Source of the DNA: Streptomyces marianii
Lineage (GTDB): Bacteria > Actinomycetota > Actinomycetes > Streptomycetales > Streptomycetaceae
Direction: 5' to 3'
DNA: 64,000 nt
Assembly: GCF_005795905.1 (NCBI RefSeq)
Contig: NZ_VAWE01000001.1
Coordinates: forward strand, 992,001 to 1,056,000
Each line of letters begins with the position of its first letter. Position 1 is the stretch's first letter. Position numbers and translations under genes: made by a program. This document shows positions 52,149 to 61,470 of the stretch, piece after piece. Under the pieces are notes generated by a model. The model did no database searches. It was not told the DNA's origin and worked only from the letters and a program-made list of their open reading frames with translations.

Positions 52149-53982
52149 GACTCTGTTGCGCAATTCGTGGCGGGTCATGCGGTGAGCTGGTAGGCGAGGC
52201 GTTCGAGTCGGCTGGAGCGGGTGCGCCGGAGAGGGCTGTCGGTCCAGTACGCGTCGAGTCGGATCACGTTGATCGCGGTGGCGGAGAAGGCGTGCTGGAG
52301 GCGGACTTTCGGCAGGCCGCGGTAGCGGGCCTGGCGGATGTCGGTGATGTCGAGGGCCTGGTTGATGGTGCCCTCGACGCCTGCCCGCAGGGCGTATTTG
52401 TTCTTCCAGGTGTTGGTCTGCTGCTCGGCGCGGGCCCGGGCGAGGTTCTCGTGAAGTTCCTGGGGTCTGAGGGTGAGCATGCGGCGCCCGGGTTTCGAGG
52501 TGGTGCACTGCTGTTGGAAGGGGCAGTCGCGGCAGGTCAGGACGCTGAAGGTGATGACGATGGCGTCCTTGCCGTGCTGTTTGACGGGGTTCCAGTGGGA
52601 GCTGGTCTTCCCGGCGGGGCAGCGGACCTGGCGGGTCTTCCAGTCGATGGTGAAGGCGTTCTTGGCGAAGCCTTCCGCGGCCTTGGCCTGCGCGGAGTGG
52701 TCCAGAAGGACCGGGGTGACCATGCGGATACCGTCCTTCATGGCCTTGGTGATCAGGTCGGCCGACGGGTAGCCGGAATCGAGGTAGTGCTCGGCCGGCT
52801 TCACGCCGTGCCCGGCGAGCTTGCGCTGGATCGGCGCGGTCGCCTTCACGTCCGGCACGGTCGCGTCGGTCGTGTGCACGTCGGTAATCAGATTCGGCTG
52901 CACCCCTGCTACCGCTTCGGCTTCGGCTTCGGCTTCGGGGAGTGTGCCGCATGTTTCGGTGAGGTGGACCTTGTAGCCCAGCCAAAACAGGTCCTCGCCT
53001 TTGGCAGCCCAGCGTGCGTCGGTGTCGTAGGGGGAGGCCAGGCGGAGTTGGCCGGGCGGGACGCCGTCGTCGGCGTCCCGCTTCCTGATCACCTGCCGTC
53101 CCCGCGTGTCGCTGCGGATGGTGTAGGTCTGCACGAGGACCTGCCGCAGCAGGCCCACGGCCTCGATCTCACGGATCCATACCGGGGTATCGGCGGCCCA
53201 GGCCGCCCGGCATAAAGCGAGGGCGTCCTGACCGAAGACCTGGGCGAGGCGGTCGCGCTTGGTCTGCGAGGACGGCATCCGCCAGCCATCCACCCGGGGC
53301 CCGTACCGCTGGGCGAACTCCGCCACATCGATCCGGCCGGCCAGCCACGACGGCGCCGCAGTCGCGAGGGCCTCCAGGGCCGCCCGCACGCTCTCCCCTG
53401 CCAGCTCAAGACGGTTCAAGTCCCGCACCGCACTGATCACATGGGTGGAATCAGTACGCTGCCTGCCTCCGTCCCCCACCAGGCCGGCGTCCTTGCAGTG
53501 CTCAAGGAGCCGGTCGAAGACCACCCGTTCCATGCCGTTGTCCGCGAGCCGGGCCCGGAACCTGGACAGCACACTCGCGTCGAAACCGGTGTCCGTCAGC
53601 TCCATCCCGAGCGCGTACTTCCAGTCGATCGCCCGCACCATCATCGCCGCGGCCTGCCGGTCGGTGAGGTCCTCGCAGTACTGCAGCACCGTGACCAGCG
53701 ACAACACCCCCGGCGACAGCCCCGGAGCACCCCGCACCCCGAACGCCCCCGCGAACGGCTCATCAGCGAAAATCCCCGCCAGACGGTCCCGGGCCCGTAT
53801 CGCCAGGCTCCCCTTCGGGAACGCCGCCCGAGCCACCCTCACCGTCTGCTCCGGGATCTCCGGCAGCCCCACCGGCCGCATCGACACCCGCCCCACCTCC
53901 ACGGCCGCACGGCACGAAAGCGACCCAGAGACGATCATCACCGACCCGGCCCCACCCCCGCAGCGAATTGCGCAGCAGAGTC
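52149..53982 (-). mobile_element. IS1182-family insertion sequence (1834 bp)
   Basis: Terminal inverted repeats GACTCTGyTGCGCAATTCG at 52149-52167 and 53964-53982 differ at one base. GAGAAT flanks the element on both sides (52143-52148 and 53983-53988). One transposase gene fills it on the minus strand. Confidence 0.85.
52175..53941 (-). CDS. IS1182-family transposase
   Basis: A 588-residue transposase with the family's N-terminal helical domain (LTDRQAAAMMVRAIDWKYALG), catalytic Asp in RTDSTHVISAVRDLNR, and the C-terminal SHWNPVKQ and GVEGTINQAL region supplying the Glu. A short Glu-Ala repeat (EAEAEAEAV) comes from a GCTTCG microsatellite. Full length and apparently intact. Confidence 0.87.
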   Translation of the reverse strand: MMIVSGSLSCRAAVEVGRVSMRPVGLPEIPEQTVRVARAAFPKGSLAIRARDRLAGIFADEPFAGAFGVRGAPGLSPGVLSLVTVLQYCEDLTDRQAAAMMVRAIDWKYALGMELTDTGFDASVLSRFRARLADNGMERVVFDRLLEHCKDAGLVGDGGRQRTDSTHVISAVRDLNRLELAGESVRAALEALATAAPSWLAGRIDVAEFAQRYGPRVDGWRMPSSQTKRDRLAQVFGQDALALCRAAWAADTPVWIREIEAVGLLRQVLVQTYTIRSDTRGRQVIRKRDADDGVPPGQLRLASPYDTDARWAAKGEDLFWLGYKVHLTETCGTLPEAEAEAEAVAGVQPNLITDVHTTDATVPDVKATAPIQRKLAGHGVKPAEHYLDSGYPSADLITKAMKDGIRMVTPVLLDHSAQAKAAEGFAKNAFTIDWKTRQVRCPAGKTSSHWNPVKQHGKDAIVITFSVLTCRDCPFQQQCTTSKPGRRMLTLRPQELHENLARARAEQQTNTWKNKYALRAGVEGTINQALDITDIRQARYRGLPKVRLQHAFSATAINVIRLDAYWTDSPLRRTRSSRLERLAYQLTA

Positions 53983-54975
53983 GAGAATGACTTCAAAGAT
54001 CCCGTCCGCACGCTGCCGGACCTGTGGGGACTGCACGACGCAGAGAACGCGTACTGGCTGATCGAGGCCAAGGGCGGCAACGTCCGCAAGAACCGGCTCA
54101 CCGAAGGGTGGGAGCAGCTCGAGGAAGGGACCAAGGTCCTCCACGCGTACGCTCACCGCCGCATCCTGTGCGGTGCCTCCGTCCAGCCGCAGGGCGACCT
54201 GTTCGTGACCATCGACCACGACCACCACCCCGGACAGCCGGCGCTCCCAATCAAGGGGAAGACCGCTCCAACGCCCAGCAGCCCCGAGGACCACCTCGGA
54301 GAGAGCGACGACGCCCTTCTGACAACCGCTCGCACACAGATGCTGACCTACCTCGCCCTGCGCTCCGCACCCACTTCCCAGCTCCGGACTGTCGCCTTGC
54401 CCGCGGACCGCGCCACCCGCCGCCGGCGCGCCGACGGACTGACCACACCGCTGGAGCGCGACGAGATAACCCGAGGCATGCGCGCAGCCGTTCGCGCCGA
54501 ATCACCATCGGACGACGAGCAGGCCCGCCGCAACATCACCCGGGCGATCGGCCTGGACGATTTCCTCACCTACCGCATCCCCGGCACCGAATTGCGCCTG
54601 GGCATGTCCCGTCGTCTGTTCGCCGCCTGCGACCAACTCCACTCCGAGGACCAGGACATCGCGGCGCGCACGCCCGGCCTTCGCGCCGAGGACCAGCGCA
54701 CCGCCGAGGAGCCCGCCGACGAAGAGGTCGAGGAGCAGCGCCGTCGCACCCAGCGGCGTGTCTTTCGCGAAGCGCAGGAGGAGGAACGCGAGCTCATCCA
54801 GGAACGCCTCCGCGACGCCTACGAAGACGGCGCCGGCCGCCAGTGGCGAGACCTCCTGCCCGGTCAGGCAGAACCGAGCCTCGACCTCGACGACCACCCC
54901 GACCTGCTGGAGGCCGCGACCCCGGAGACCTACCTCGCGCTGCGCCGAGACGACCTGCCGCACCACCGCCGCTGA
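53983..54975 (+). pseudogene. PD-(D/E)XK nuclease-like protein, 3' part
   Basis: Continues the gene from 51573. The first residues, FKDPVRTLPDLWGLHDAE, then NAYWLIEAKGGNVRKN, give a PD...ExK nuclease motif (P202-D203 and E218-A-K220 in the rejoined protein). The tail is strongly charged and helical (EQRRRTQRRVFREAQEEERE). It is probably a defence or restriction nuclease; the partner is unknown. An ATG at 53968 lies inside the IS end and would yield an N-terminally truncated product. Confidence 0.75.
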
Positions 54976-54993
54976 CGGAGACACCCCATCCCT

Positions 54994-55083
54994 GTGACCA
55001 CACTGCTCGTCCTCGCCAAGTCACCCGTCGCCGGCCAGGTCAAGACCCGGCTGACACCGCCCTTCACCCTGGCCGAGGCACGA
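54994..55083 (+). pseudogene. N-terminal scrap of a DUF2064/arsenosugar-type glycosyltransferase
   Basis: GTG 54994 begins VTTLLVLAKSPVAGQVKTRL, then PPFTLAEA, a close match to the start of TIGR04282/DUF2064-type transferases, whose AKxPxxGxVKTRL motif binds nucleotide. Homology ends at codon 30. The frame continues to 55269 with unrelated residues, so this is a truncated gene. Confidence 0.68.
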
Positions 55084-55085
55084 AC

Positions 55086-55448
55086 GAGATGGCGCCGCGA
55101 GCTACGGCAAGCGAAACTCCTGGCAGACCGCCCTGTATCGAGCTCTGGCCGCATCCCCGTGGTGCGTGAAGTCCGGATACCTGAACGAGTGGGACGCCTG
55201 AGCATTCTCACCAGCCGCACAGAGTGGATCACCCTCAAGGCCCCGGTCACCAGGAGTTCGCTGCCGTGAGCACCGTCCCCCTGTGTCACAGGCGGGTCGC
55301 GGCGTGGCATCGCTGCATCTGCCCGGGTGAAGAGGCGAAGCGTCGGTGCCAGCGGCGCGCCGTGCGGCTGCGCCAAGCCGCGCGGTGGCCTGACTCCTCA
55401 GCTGGCGAGAGCGCCGCCCGACAGCGATCACAGCACCATGCCGTTCGG
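55086..55448. other. Non-coding or decayed stretch
   Basis: No intact gene. A plus-strand frame ending TGA 55199-55201 encodes a 37-residue piece (SWQTALYRALAASPWC...GYLNEWDA) that looks like the tail of an unidentified protein. The rest shows only shadow ORFs. Confidence 0.4.
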
Positions 55449-56132
55449 TCATCCTCCCTGGATCGCCGAGCCTTCCACCTCGGCGACGAGTTGGACGAGA
55501 CGACGACGCACCGGCTTCCCGTACTGGAGGTGCAATCCGAGGATCAGCGCCGGCGGCATCGTCCGGTATCTGAACCACCGGGGATGGCGGGGCGGTGCGA
55601 TTCCCTCGGCGTTGTTGCACTGGGTGCATAGGAGGCCGCGGACGAGGCCAGTCTCATGGCAGTGGTCGACCACTGCGTCGGAGTGAAACGCGTGTCCGCA
55701 CCCGGCACAGCGGCCCGCTTGCCAGGCAACAAGCAGTTCGACGGGGTCCTCGTCGGGCAAGGGCACAGCTCTTGGGTACGGCCAGGAGTGGCAGGCGGGT
55801 GGCTGGGCGGCCCTGAGCCTCTGTTCTGTCTGCTGCTCTACCGTCATATGGACGCATCCGCCGGAGACGTCGCGGAGATACGCATGCGGGTAGTCGATGG
55901 TGTCTTGCCATTCCTCGTCGTTGAGGTGACGCGCACATCCGGCAAGGCCAGGCAGCGGCCATGACTGGCATCGTCGGATTCCGTCGCTCAAGGGCCGGCC
56001 ACACCGGCCCTCGTCAGGCAGCCCAGCTGCTCGTCGCTCGTGTCTGATCCTTGCGACCAGAGCGAGATGGCGGGCTCGCTCCGGCGTCATCTTCGGCTCA
56101 CGAGGGGGCGGGACCGTAATACGTGAACTCAT
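55449..56132 (-). CDS. Endonuclease VII-like (HNH/His-Me finger) protein
   Basis: A 227-residue protein from ATG 56132, chosen because AGGAG lies eight bases upstream; an in-frame GTG at 56213 has no such signal. The C-terminal domain is recombination endonuclease VII-like: CAGCGHAF, then VVDHCHETGLVRGLLCTQCN, giving two zinc-binding Cys pairs and the DHCH catalytic centre. The N-terminal half has a Cys/His-rich region (CGRPL...CQSW..GCARH) of unknown role. Such proteins are common in Streptomyces phages and accessory regions. It appears intact. Confidence 0.76.
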   Translation of the reverse strand: MSSRITVPPPREPKMTPERARHLALVARIRHERRAAGLPDEGRCGRPLSDGIRRCQSWPLPGLAGCARHLNDEEWQDTIDYPHAYLRDVSGGCVHMTVEQQTEQRLRAAQPPACHSWPYPRAVPLPDEDPVELLVAWQAGRCAGCGHAFHSDAVVDHCHETGLVRGLLCTQCNNAEGIAPPRHPRWFRYRTMPPALILGLHLQYGKPVRRRLVQLVAEVEGSAIQGG

Positions 56133-56445
56133 GCGGGCGACTCCTGGGTCGGCGGCAATGGCGCGAATCTCATCCCACCACTCACCACTGACAACGGGTC
56201 CACAGCCGCTCACGGGCCGTGAAGCATAGGCCGCGGCCGCTGGTGATCACCGGCGAGCCAGAGCGGGGAAGCAGAGCCCGAGGTCGCCAGTTGGCCAATC
56301 TGCGGATTGATGTTCCACCACCACTTGACACGCCCTTCTGACCGAGGCGGTGCCGTGGCCGACCCTGCGCCCGCCGGTAGACCGCCGGCCCACTTCCCCG
56401 GTGAAAACGCCGAGGAGTGGGCCGTTCGGAGGGCGGGGCTGCTTC

Positions 56446-57102
56446 TTAGCCGAGCAGTTCGGTGACCATCAGGTCCAGTTCCTCGGCATCGGGGGAACTG
56501 AAAAGGAAGTCACGCAGGGTGCGGCGGATCTGGATGTAACTCTTGCCATCCTCGAACTTCAGCTCCGCGATCCGCTGGGCCTCCGCCTCACCGATCTCCG
56601 CGATTCGTGCATGCTTGGGGTCGGCCGGGTCGAAGTCTGGGATGGGCAGCTCCCACACGGCCTTGTCGATGTCCCGCTCGTCCTTGCCGTAGGACATGAG
56701 GGGGCGCACAGCTTCGGTGGTGTACGGCGAGTTGAGTACCGCCAGCAGGTACATGCCCTCCTGCCGGTTGGCGACGGTTCCCCAGTACAACTTGTGCTCG
56801 ATGATTGCGTTCGGATCGTCCACCAGCGCCGCCGTGACGTACATGCCGGATGCTCCGTAAACCACACGCAGCGGCGCGCCGGGTAGCTGTTCGGTCAACC
56901 CTTTGCGGAAGTCAAGCCTTTCGGCCAGGGAGAGACGTCCGCTGGAGCGGTTGTCATCCCAGAGCCGTTCCGCGTCGCGCCACCATTTCGCCAGGTCGGG
57001 GTAACGGTCGAGGTGGTCGTGCTCACCGTCCATGAGGGTTTTCGTTCCCTCAATGGGCAGGACGGCCTTGTCGGCACCCAAGATTCGGTAGGGTGGCTTT
57101 AA
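56446..57102 (-). pseudogene. Eco57I/PglX-like restriction-methylase, C-terminal part
   Basis: The native frame begins at the IS boundary (ALKPPYRILGADKAVLPIEG) and continues through a target-recognition-type region (HKLYWGTVANRQEGMYLLAVLNSP, DIDKAVWELPIPDFDP) to the C-terminal helices. It is the 3' third of a large Type IIG/BREX-like methylase whose middle is at 60206-61470 and N-terminal part at 63220-64000. An ATG at 57216 inside the IS could start a hybrid reading frame with no known meaning. Confidence 0.8.
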
Positions 57103-57221
57103 CGCTTTGTTCTGGCCCCGCTTTTCCGGTCTGGCGTGGCCCCATTGAGCGGAGTCAGGTGCTGTCGGAACGGTCTGAGGTGGCCCCGGGTTCCGGTCAG
57201 TGCTGGCCCCACTCACGGGCC

Positions 57222-57581
57222 CTATCGGTCCAGGAAGCGTGGGTCGGCCGTCAGGATGTACTGGCTGAGGAGCTCGCGGTTGTGGAAGGCCGAGTGCAGG
57301 AGGACGGCCAGGTCCGTGAGGGCTTTGACGTCGCTGCTCGAGACCACGAACGTGCCGGCTTCAGATCCGAAGTGGAGCTTGTCCGCGCTGTCCGGCATGC
57401 GGGAACTGACCAGTGACTCGGCCAGCCCCTCCCAGCCGTGGCCATGGCTCTCGGCGTTGTGCTCCTCAAAGACGTCGGCGACCTGCTCCATGTCGCCGTC
57501 GAAGAGATAGAGGCAGTGGGAGGGGTCGGGGTCGCCCGTTTCGTCCAGGTGGAACGGGGCCAGGGCTGTCGGGTCAATCAT
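57222..57581 (-). CDS. Imm51-family immunity-like protein inside the IS21 element
   Basis: A 119-residue protein. The segment DMEQVADVFEEHNAESHGHG leads into WEGLAESLV, then FGSEAGTFVVSSSD and LAVLLHSAFHN; this pattern fits the Imm51 family, whose members protect against polymorphic toxins. No toxin gene is nearby. It lies downstream of istB, between that gene and the IS end, so it moves with the element. Possibly it is co-transcribed with istAB. Family assignment is by eye and moderate. Confidence 0.6.
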   Translation of the reverse strand: MIDPTALAPFHLDETGDPDPSHCLYLFDGDMEQVADVFEEHNAESHGHGWEGLAESLVSSRMPDSADKLHFGSEAGTFVVSSSDVKALTDLAVLLHSAFHNRELLSQYILTADPRFLDR

Positions 57582-57628
57582 GGGGGTGATGGTAGGTGCC
57601 TGGGTCTTGATCCGGACCCGTCGGTTGC

Positions 57629-58426
57629 TCAGGCTGAGCGGGTGTTCGTCTTCGCCGTCCTGGCCTTGGTCTGGGCGAGCCGGTAGGACTCGGTGCCGGT
57701 CTCGATGATGGTGCCGTTGAAGGTGAGCCGGTCGACGATGGCCGCGCAGAGCCGCGGGTCGGTGAACGTCTTGGTCCAGCCTCCGAACGACTCGTTCGAA
57801 GCGATGGCCACGCTGTTCTTCTCCTCCCTCTCAGTCAGAACCTGGAACAGCATCTCGGCGCCCCGCCGGTCGAGCTCGAGATAGCCCAGCTCATCGATGC
57901 AGAGAAGATCGACGCGCCCGTAGCGGGCGATCGTCTTGGACAGCTGCTTCTCGTCGGCGGCCTCGACGAGCTCGTTGACGAGCTTGGCGGCCAGGGCATA
58001 GCGGACGCGGCAGCCGGCCATGGCCGCGGCCGTCCCGAGGCCGATCAGCAGGTGGGACTTGCCTGTGCCGGAGTCCCCGATCAGGCAGAGCGGCTCGCCC
58101 TTCTTGACCCAGTCGCATGTGGCGAGGTTGTTGACCACGGCAGGGACGACGTTGGGGTTGGCACTGTAGTCGAAATCGGAGAGCCATTTCTGGCGGGGGA
58201 AGCCGGCTGCCCGGATCCGTCGCTCCGAGCGTCGCCGGTCGCGGTCCTCGCACTCGGACATCAGCAGCTCGGCCAGGAACCCTCGGTAGGAGAGCTGTTC
58301 GCGTTCGGCCCGGGCGACGAGGTCGGGGAACTGGGCTCGCATGGTGGGCAGCCGCAGGACCCGGCATGCCGTGTCGATCGCCGCGTCGGAGGCGGTCTCG
58401 GTCAGGTTGTGGTGCAGGCCGGTCAT
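57629..58426 (-). CDS. istB: IS21-family helper ATPase IstB
   Basis: A 265-residue AAA+ protein with Walker A GDSGTGKSHLLIGLG, Walker B LLCIDELGYL and the arginine-containing DRLTFNGTIIETG tail. It loads onto target DNA and stimulates IstA. The ATG overlaps the istA stop (ATGA). Confidence 0.9.
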   Translation of the reverse strand: MTGLHHNLTETASDAAIDTACRVLRLPTMRAQFPDLVARAEREQLSYRGFLAELLMSECEDRDRRRSERRIRAAGFPRQKWLSDFDYSANPNVVPAVVNNLATCDWVKKGEPLCLIGDSGTGKSHLLIGLGTAAAMAGCRVRYALAAKLVNELVEAADEKQLSKTIARYGRVDLLCIDELGYLELDRRGAEMLFQVLTEREEKNSVAIASNESFGGWTKTFTDPRLCAAIVDRLTFNGTIIETGTESYRLAQTKARTAKTNTRSA

Positions 58427-60099
58427 GGCGCGTCCTTCCTGGAGAGGTTCAGCAGCTGGTCCCAGCGGTCGAGAGAAGGCAGGGGACGCTGGTCGGTGGG
58501 GAGGCGGCCAGCCCGGCGGGCGTTCAGGCTGACCACCTCGCTGGGCTCCGGCCCGGGCAGTGCCGGTGCCGGCCCGGTGACCGTGACGGTGGGGGAACGG
58601 CCATCGGTTTGAGCGGCCTTGCGGGCTTCGAGGGCGACGATGTCGGCGGCGTGGGCGCCGGCCGCGAGGGCGGACCGGATTCCGGCGATCACGTCGCGGT
58701 GTTCGAGGTGCCGGTGCAGCAGGAGCACGTGGACCAGCTGCTTGGTGCCCTCGGTGTCTCCTTCGGCCTTCTTCGCCGCAGCCCAGAACGCTTCGTGGGC
58801 GGCGGTGAACGTGCCCTTTCGGCGGGCCTGGTCCAGGGCCTCGGAACCGGCCACGGCGCCGGGCTTGGCCAGCAGGACTTCGAGGAAGTGGTCCAGGACG
58901 ACCCGCTCGGCGCCCTTCGCGGTCAGGCGGGGGTGGCGGGCGATCTCGGTGCGGCCGTGGAAGACGATCAGGTCGCTAGAGCGGAGCACGACGCGGACGG
59001 TGCGGCCGATGAACCGGGCCGGGACGGAGTAGCGGCAGACCCGCACTGCGATCATTCCGTAGCGGTCCACCCGCGGGGTGAACACGACGCCGGTCTCGAA
59101 GGAGTCCTGGGGCAGCGGCATCAGCAGCACGGACTCGCGGGCGAAGTCCTGCCCGATCGTGCGGATCCGCATCCCGATCCGCCGGCCTTCCTCTGCCCGC
59201 TCGAACTCGGCGAAGGACGCGTTCAGCTCGTCCAGCGAGGCCACCCGGGGCACGGGTGTGAGGTAGTTGCGGCGGAAGTAGCCGACCTGGCCTTCCACTC
59301 CACCCTTCTCATGGGCGCCGCGGAGTCCCGGCTCGCAATAGAAAGGTGTGAGCCCGAAGTGCTGGCGGAACTCCGTCCACCTGGGGTGTTCCTCCCGTGA
59401 CCGACTCTTGTGGATCACTCGGGAGACCGCCGGCGAGAGGTTGTCGTAACGGATCTGCCCTCCCGGAACACCGCCCAGCGTGCGGAAGGCGTGAACGTGG
59501 CCGTCCAGGAAAGCCTCCTGGCCGCAGGACGTGGTGATGCGGTGCACCGCCTTGCCCGAGTAGGCCAGACGCAGGGCGAAGACGAAGCACTTCGTCCTCT
59601 CGCCCGCCAGGTCCACCCATGCCTCGCCGAAGTCGACCTCGGCGTCCATGCCCGGCTGGTTGTGGCGGATCACGAACCCCGCCCTCGGCGCCGCACCCGC
59701 AGCCTCGGCGATCTCCCGTCGCCGACGGGAGACGTAGTCCCAGACCGTGGTGTAGGCGATCTCCGCCCCGCACTCCTGCCGCAGCCGGTTCAAGATCCGC
59801 TGGACCGTGTGCCGCTGCTTCGGCGGCGCCTCCAGATCCCCCAGCAGCCACTCGTCGATCGTCTTCTTGAACGGCTCCAACCTCGGAGAGGGCCGCACCG
59901 GCTTCTTCCGCGGCCTGGGCACCGGCGACGCCAGAGCCTCCCGTACCAGCCGGCGATGCACCCCGTACTTACGGGCCAGCGCCCGCATCGACAGCCCCTC
60001 CTGCCACGAGTCACGGCGGATCCGCAGGAACAGCTCTTCCCTCGACAAATCCATCCGGCATCGCCCCCACACGGTGGCCCACCACGACCGTCCCACCAC
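58423..60099 (-). CDS. istA: IS21-family transposase IstA
   Basis: A 558-residue DDE transposase; the likelier start is ATG 60054 (MDLSREELFLRIRRD), giving 543 residues. HTH near the N-terminus (LSMRALARKYGVHRRLVREAL). Catalytic residues D in AEVDFGEAWVD, D in IRYDNLSPAV and E in HEKGGVEGQVGYF. Intact, with istB coupled. Confidence 0.88.
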   Translation of the reverse strand: MVGRSWWATVWGRCRMDLSREELFLRIRRDSWQEGLSMRALARKYGVHRRLVREALASPVPRPRKKPVRPSPRLEPFKKTIDEWLLGDLEAPPKQRHTVQRILNRLRQECGAEIAYTTVWDYVSRRRREIAEAAGAAPRAGFVIRHNQPGMDAEVDFGEAWVDLAGERTKCFVFALRLAYSGKAVHRITTSCGQEAFLDGHVHAFRTLGGVPGGQIRYDNLSPAVSRVIHKSRSREEHPRWTEFRQHFGLTPFYCEPGLRGAHEKGGVEGQVGYFRRNYLTPVPRVASLDELNASFAEFERAEEGRRIGMRIRTIGQDFARESVLLMPLPQDSFETGVVFTPRVDRYGMIAVRVCRYSVPARFIGRTVRVVLRSSDLIVFHGRTEIARHPRLTAKGAERVVLDHFLEVLLAKPGAVAGSEALDQARRKGTFTAAHEAFWAAAKKAEGDTEGTKQLVHVLLLHRHLEHRDVIAGIRSALAAGAHAADIVALEARKAAQTDGRSPTVTVTGPAPALPGPEPSEVVSLNARRAGRLPTDQRPLPSLDRWDQLLNLSRKDAP

Positions 60100-60205
60100 C
60101 CGCTACCCGGTGGGGCCAGATCAGACCGGAACAACCCCCGAACGCTCCCGTACGCCCCCAGGGGTGGGGCCAACTCAAGCCGGAAAGTGGAGCCGAATCA
60201 GAGCG

Positions 60206-61470
60206 TTAATGCCAGTAGGGGACGACGTGCTCGCCAAGCAGAACGGGCCGGACGAATTGCTTCTCGACCGATCCCTCCAGATCGGGAAGGTCCTTCCAGG
60301 GCTTCTTCTCCAGAGTGCTGCGCCGAGAGCGGACTGCGACGCGACCTCCTCCCAGGCCAAGAGGGCTGGCCGCCTGCTCCTCTACGAAGAAGAAGACCTT
60401 GGGGAAGATAGTCGCCCCATTCATGAATCGCTCCCGGTAGGGGGAACTGATCAGCCCCTCCTTGGGGTAGCGCAGTTCACCCGCCTTCCGGGTAATCCAG
60501 CCCTTAGCACGTTCCCAGTGAGCGGCATTCTTCGGGATCTTCCCAGTCCAGACCTCGGTCTTCCGAGGCAGCGCCACGGCGCTGTTGCCCTGCTGCCCGA
60601 TTCTGAGGGTGCGGCGCTTGCCGAAAACGACGGCGGCAGCGCGGGGGAAGAAGTGCGGACGCAGTCGGCGCAGGTCCCAGGAGCCGGTGAAGCCAACCTT
60701 GACGGGGTGGTCGGGGTCGGTCCATTCCCCACTGCGGAAACCTGTCCAGTAGGGGCGGTCCAGGACCGGGTTCGGGACGACGAAGGCGAAGGAGCCGTCC
60801 TCGCGCAGGTACTGCTGGACGGCGCGGGCGATGAACAGGCCGGAAAGGTCCTGGTGGGTGGCGACCTCGAAGCCCTTCCACAGGCCGCGTGCCTGCATCA
60901 TGTCCTTGAAGGTCTTCTGCATGTGCCCCGGCATGTGCCGGTAGGAGAGCCAGGGCGGGTTGCCGACGAGGACGTCGACGCGGTTCTCGGCGCGCGAGAG
61001 CCACATGGGTCGGGCGAGGTTGCGGACATAGTAGGACCAGATGTGGTTGCGGTCCTCGTCGACCAGCTCACACAGGACACGGAAGTTCTCCGCAAGTTCT
61101 TCCTGGTCGTCCTTGTCGGCGACGCCGTGCCGGTTGAAGACGGCGGTGAGGGAGGGCAGCTTGCCCTTGGTTCGGTGCGGGTCGGCTGCCTTGTCGGCGA
61201 GTTCGTTGACGATCGCGTCAAAGCGGCTGGCGTCCTGCACCAGCGTTTCTGAGAAGCGTAGCTCGTTGGCGAAGAGCTGGTTGCCGGTGCCGGTCTGGAT
61301 GACGAGATGGCCGTGGTCGATGAGGTCAGTGCGCTGGTCCCACTGGAGGCTGTCGCCCAGATAGACGGGGACGCTTATCGGACCGCGCTCTTCGGAGGTC
61401 AGGGTCTCGCGTCCGATGGCGAGGAGGTAGGTGACGCGGGCCAGTGCCACGGCGACAGGGTGGAGGTCGA
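60206..61470 (-). pseudogene. Eco57I/PglX-like restriction-methylase, central part
   Basis: Encodes the catalytic NPPW motif (VDVLVGNPPWLSYRHMPGHM), followed by VVPNPVLDRPYW and a long recognition region. Before the first Met (61450) the sequence still reads in frame as DLHPVAVALARVTYLLAIG, joining the N-terminal part. At the 3' end it stops at TAA formed at the IS21 junction. Comparing with the C-terminal part, one base also appears missing near 60215, since PYLALKPPY would need CTACCTGG rather than CTACTGG. So the gene has both IS insertions and a frameshift. Confidence 0.8.

Larger units (their letters stand above)
57103..60205 (-). mobile_element. IS21-family element (3103 bp) with an extra gene
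   Basis: TTAA flanks both ends (57099-57102 and 60206-60209). The inverted ends start CGCTyTGwTTC and contain repeated TGGCCCC motifs, typical of IS21 multi-site termini. Contents on the minus strand are istA, istB and then an Imm51-like gene. It splits the Eco57I/PglX-like gene. Confidence 0.83.
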
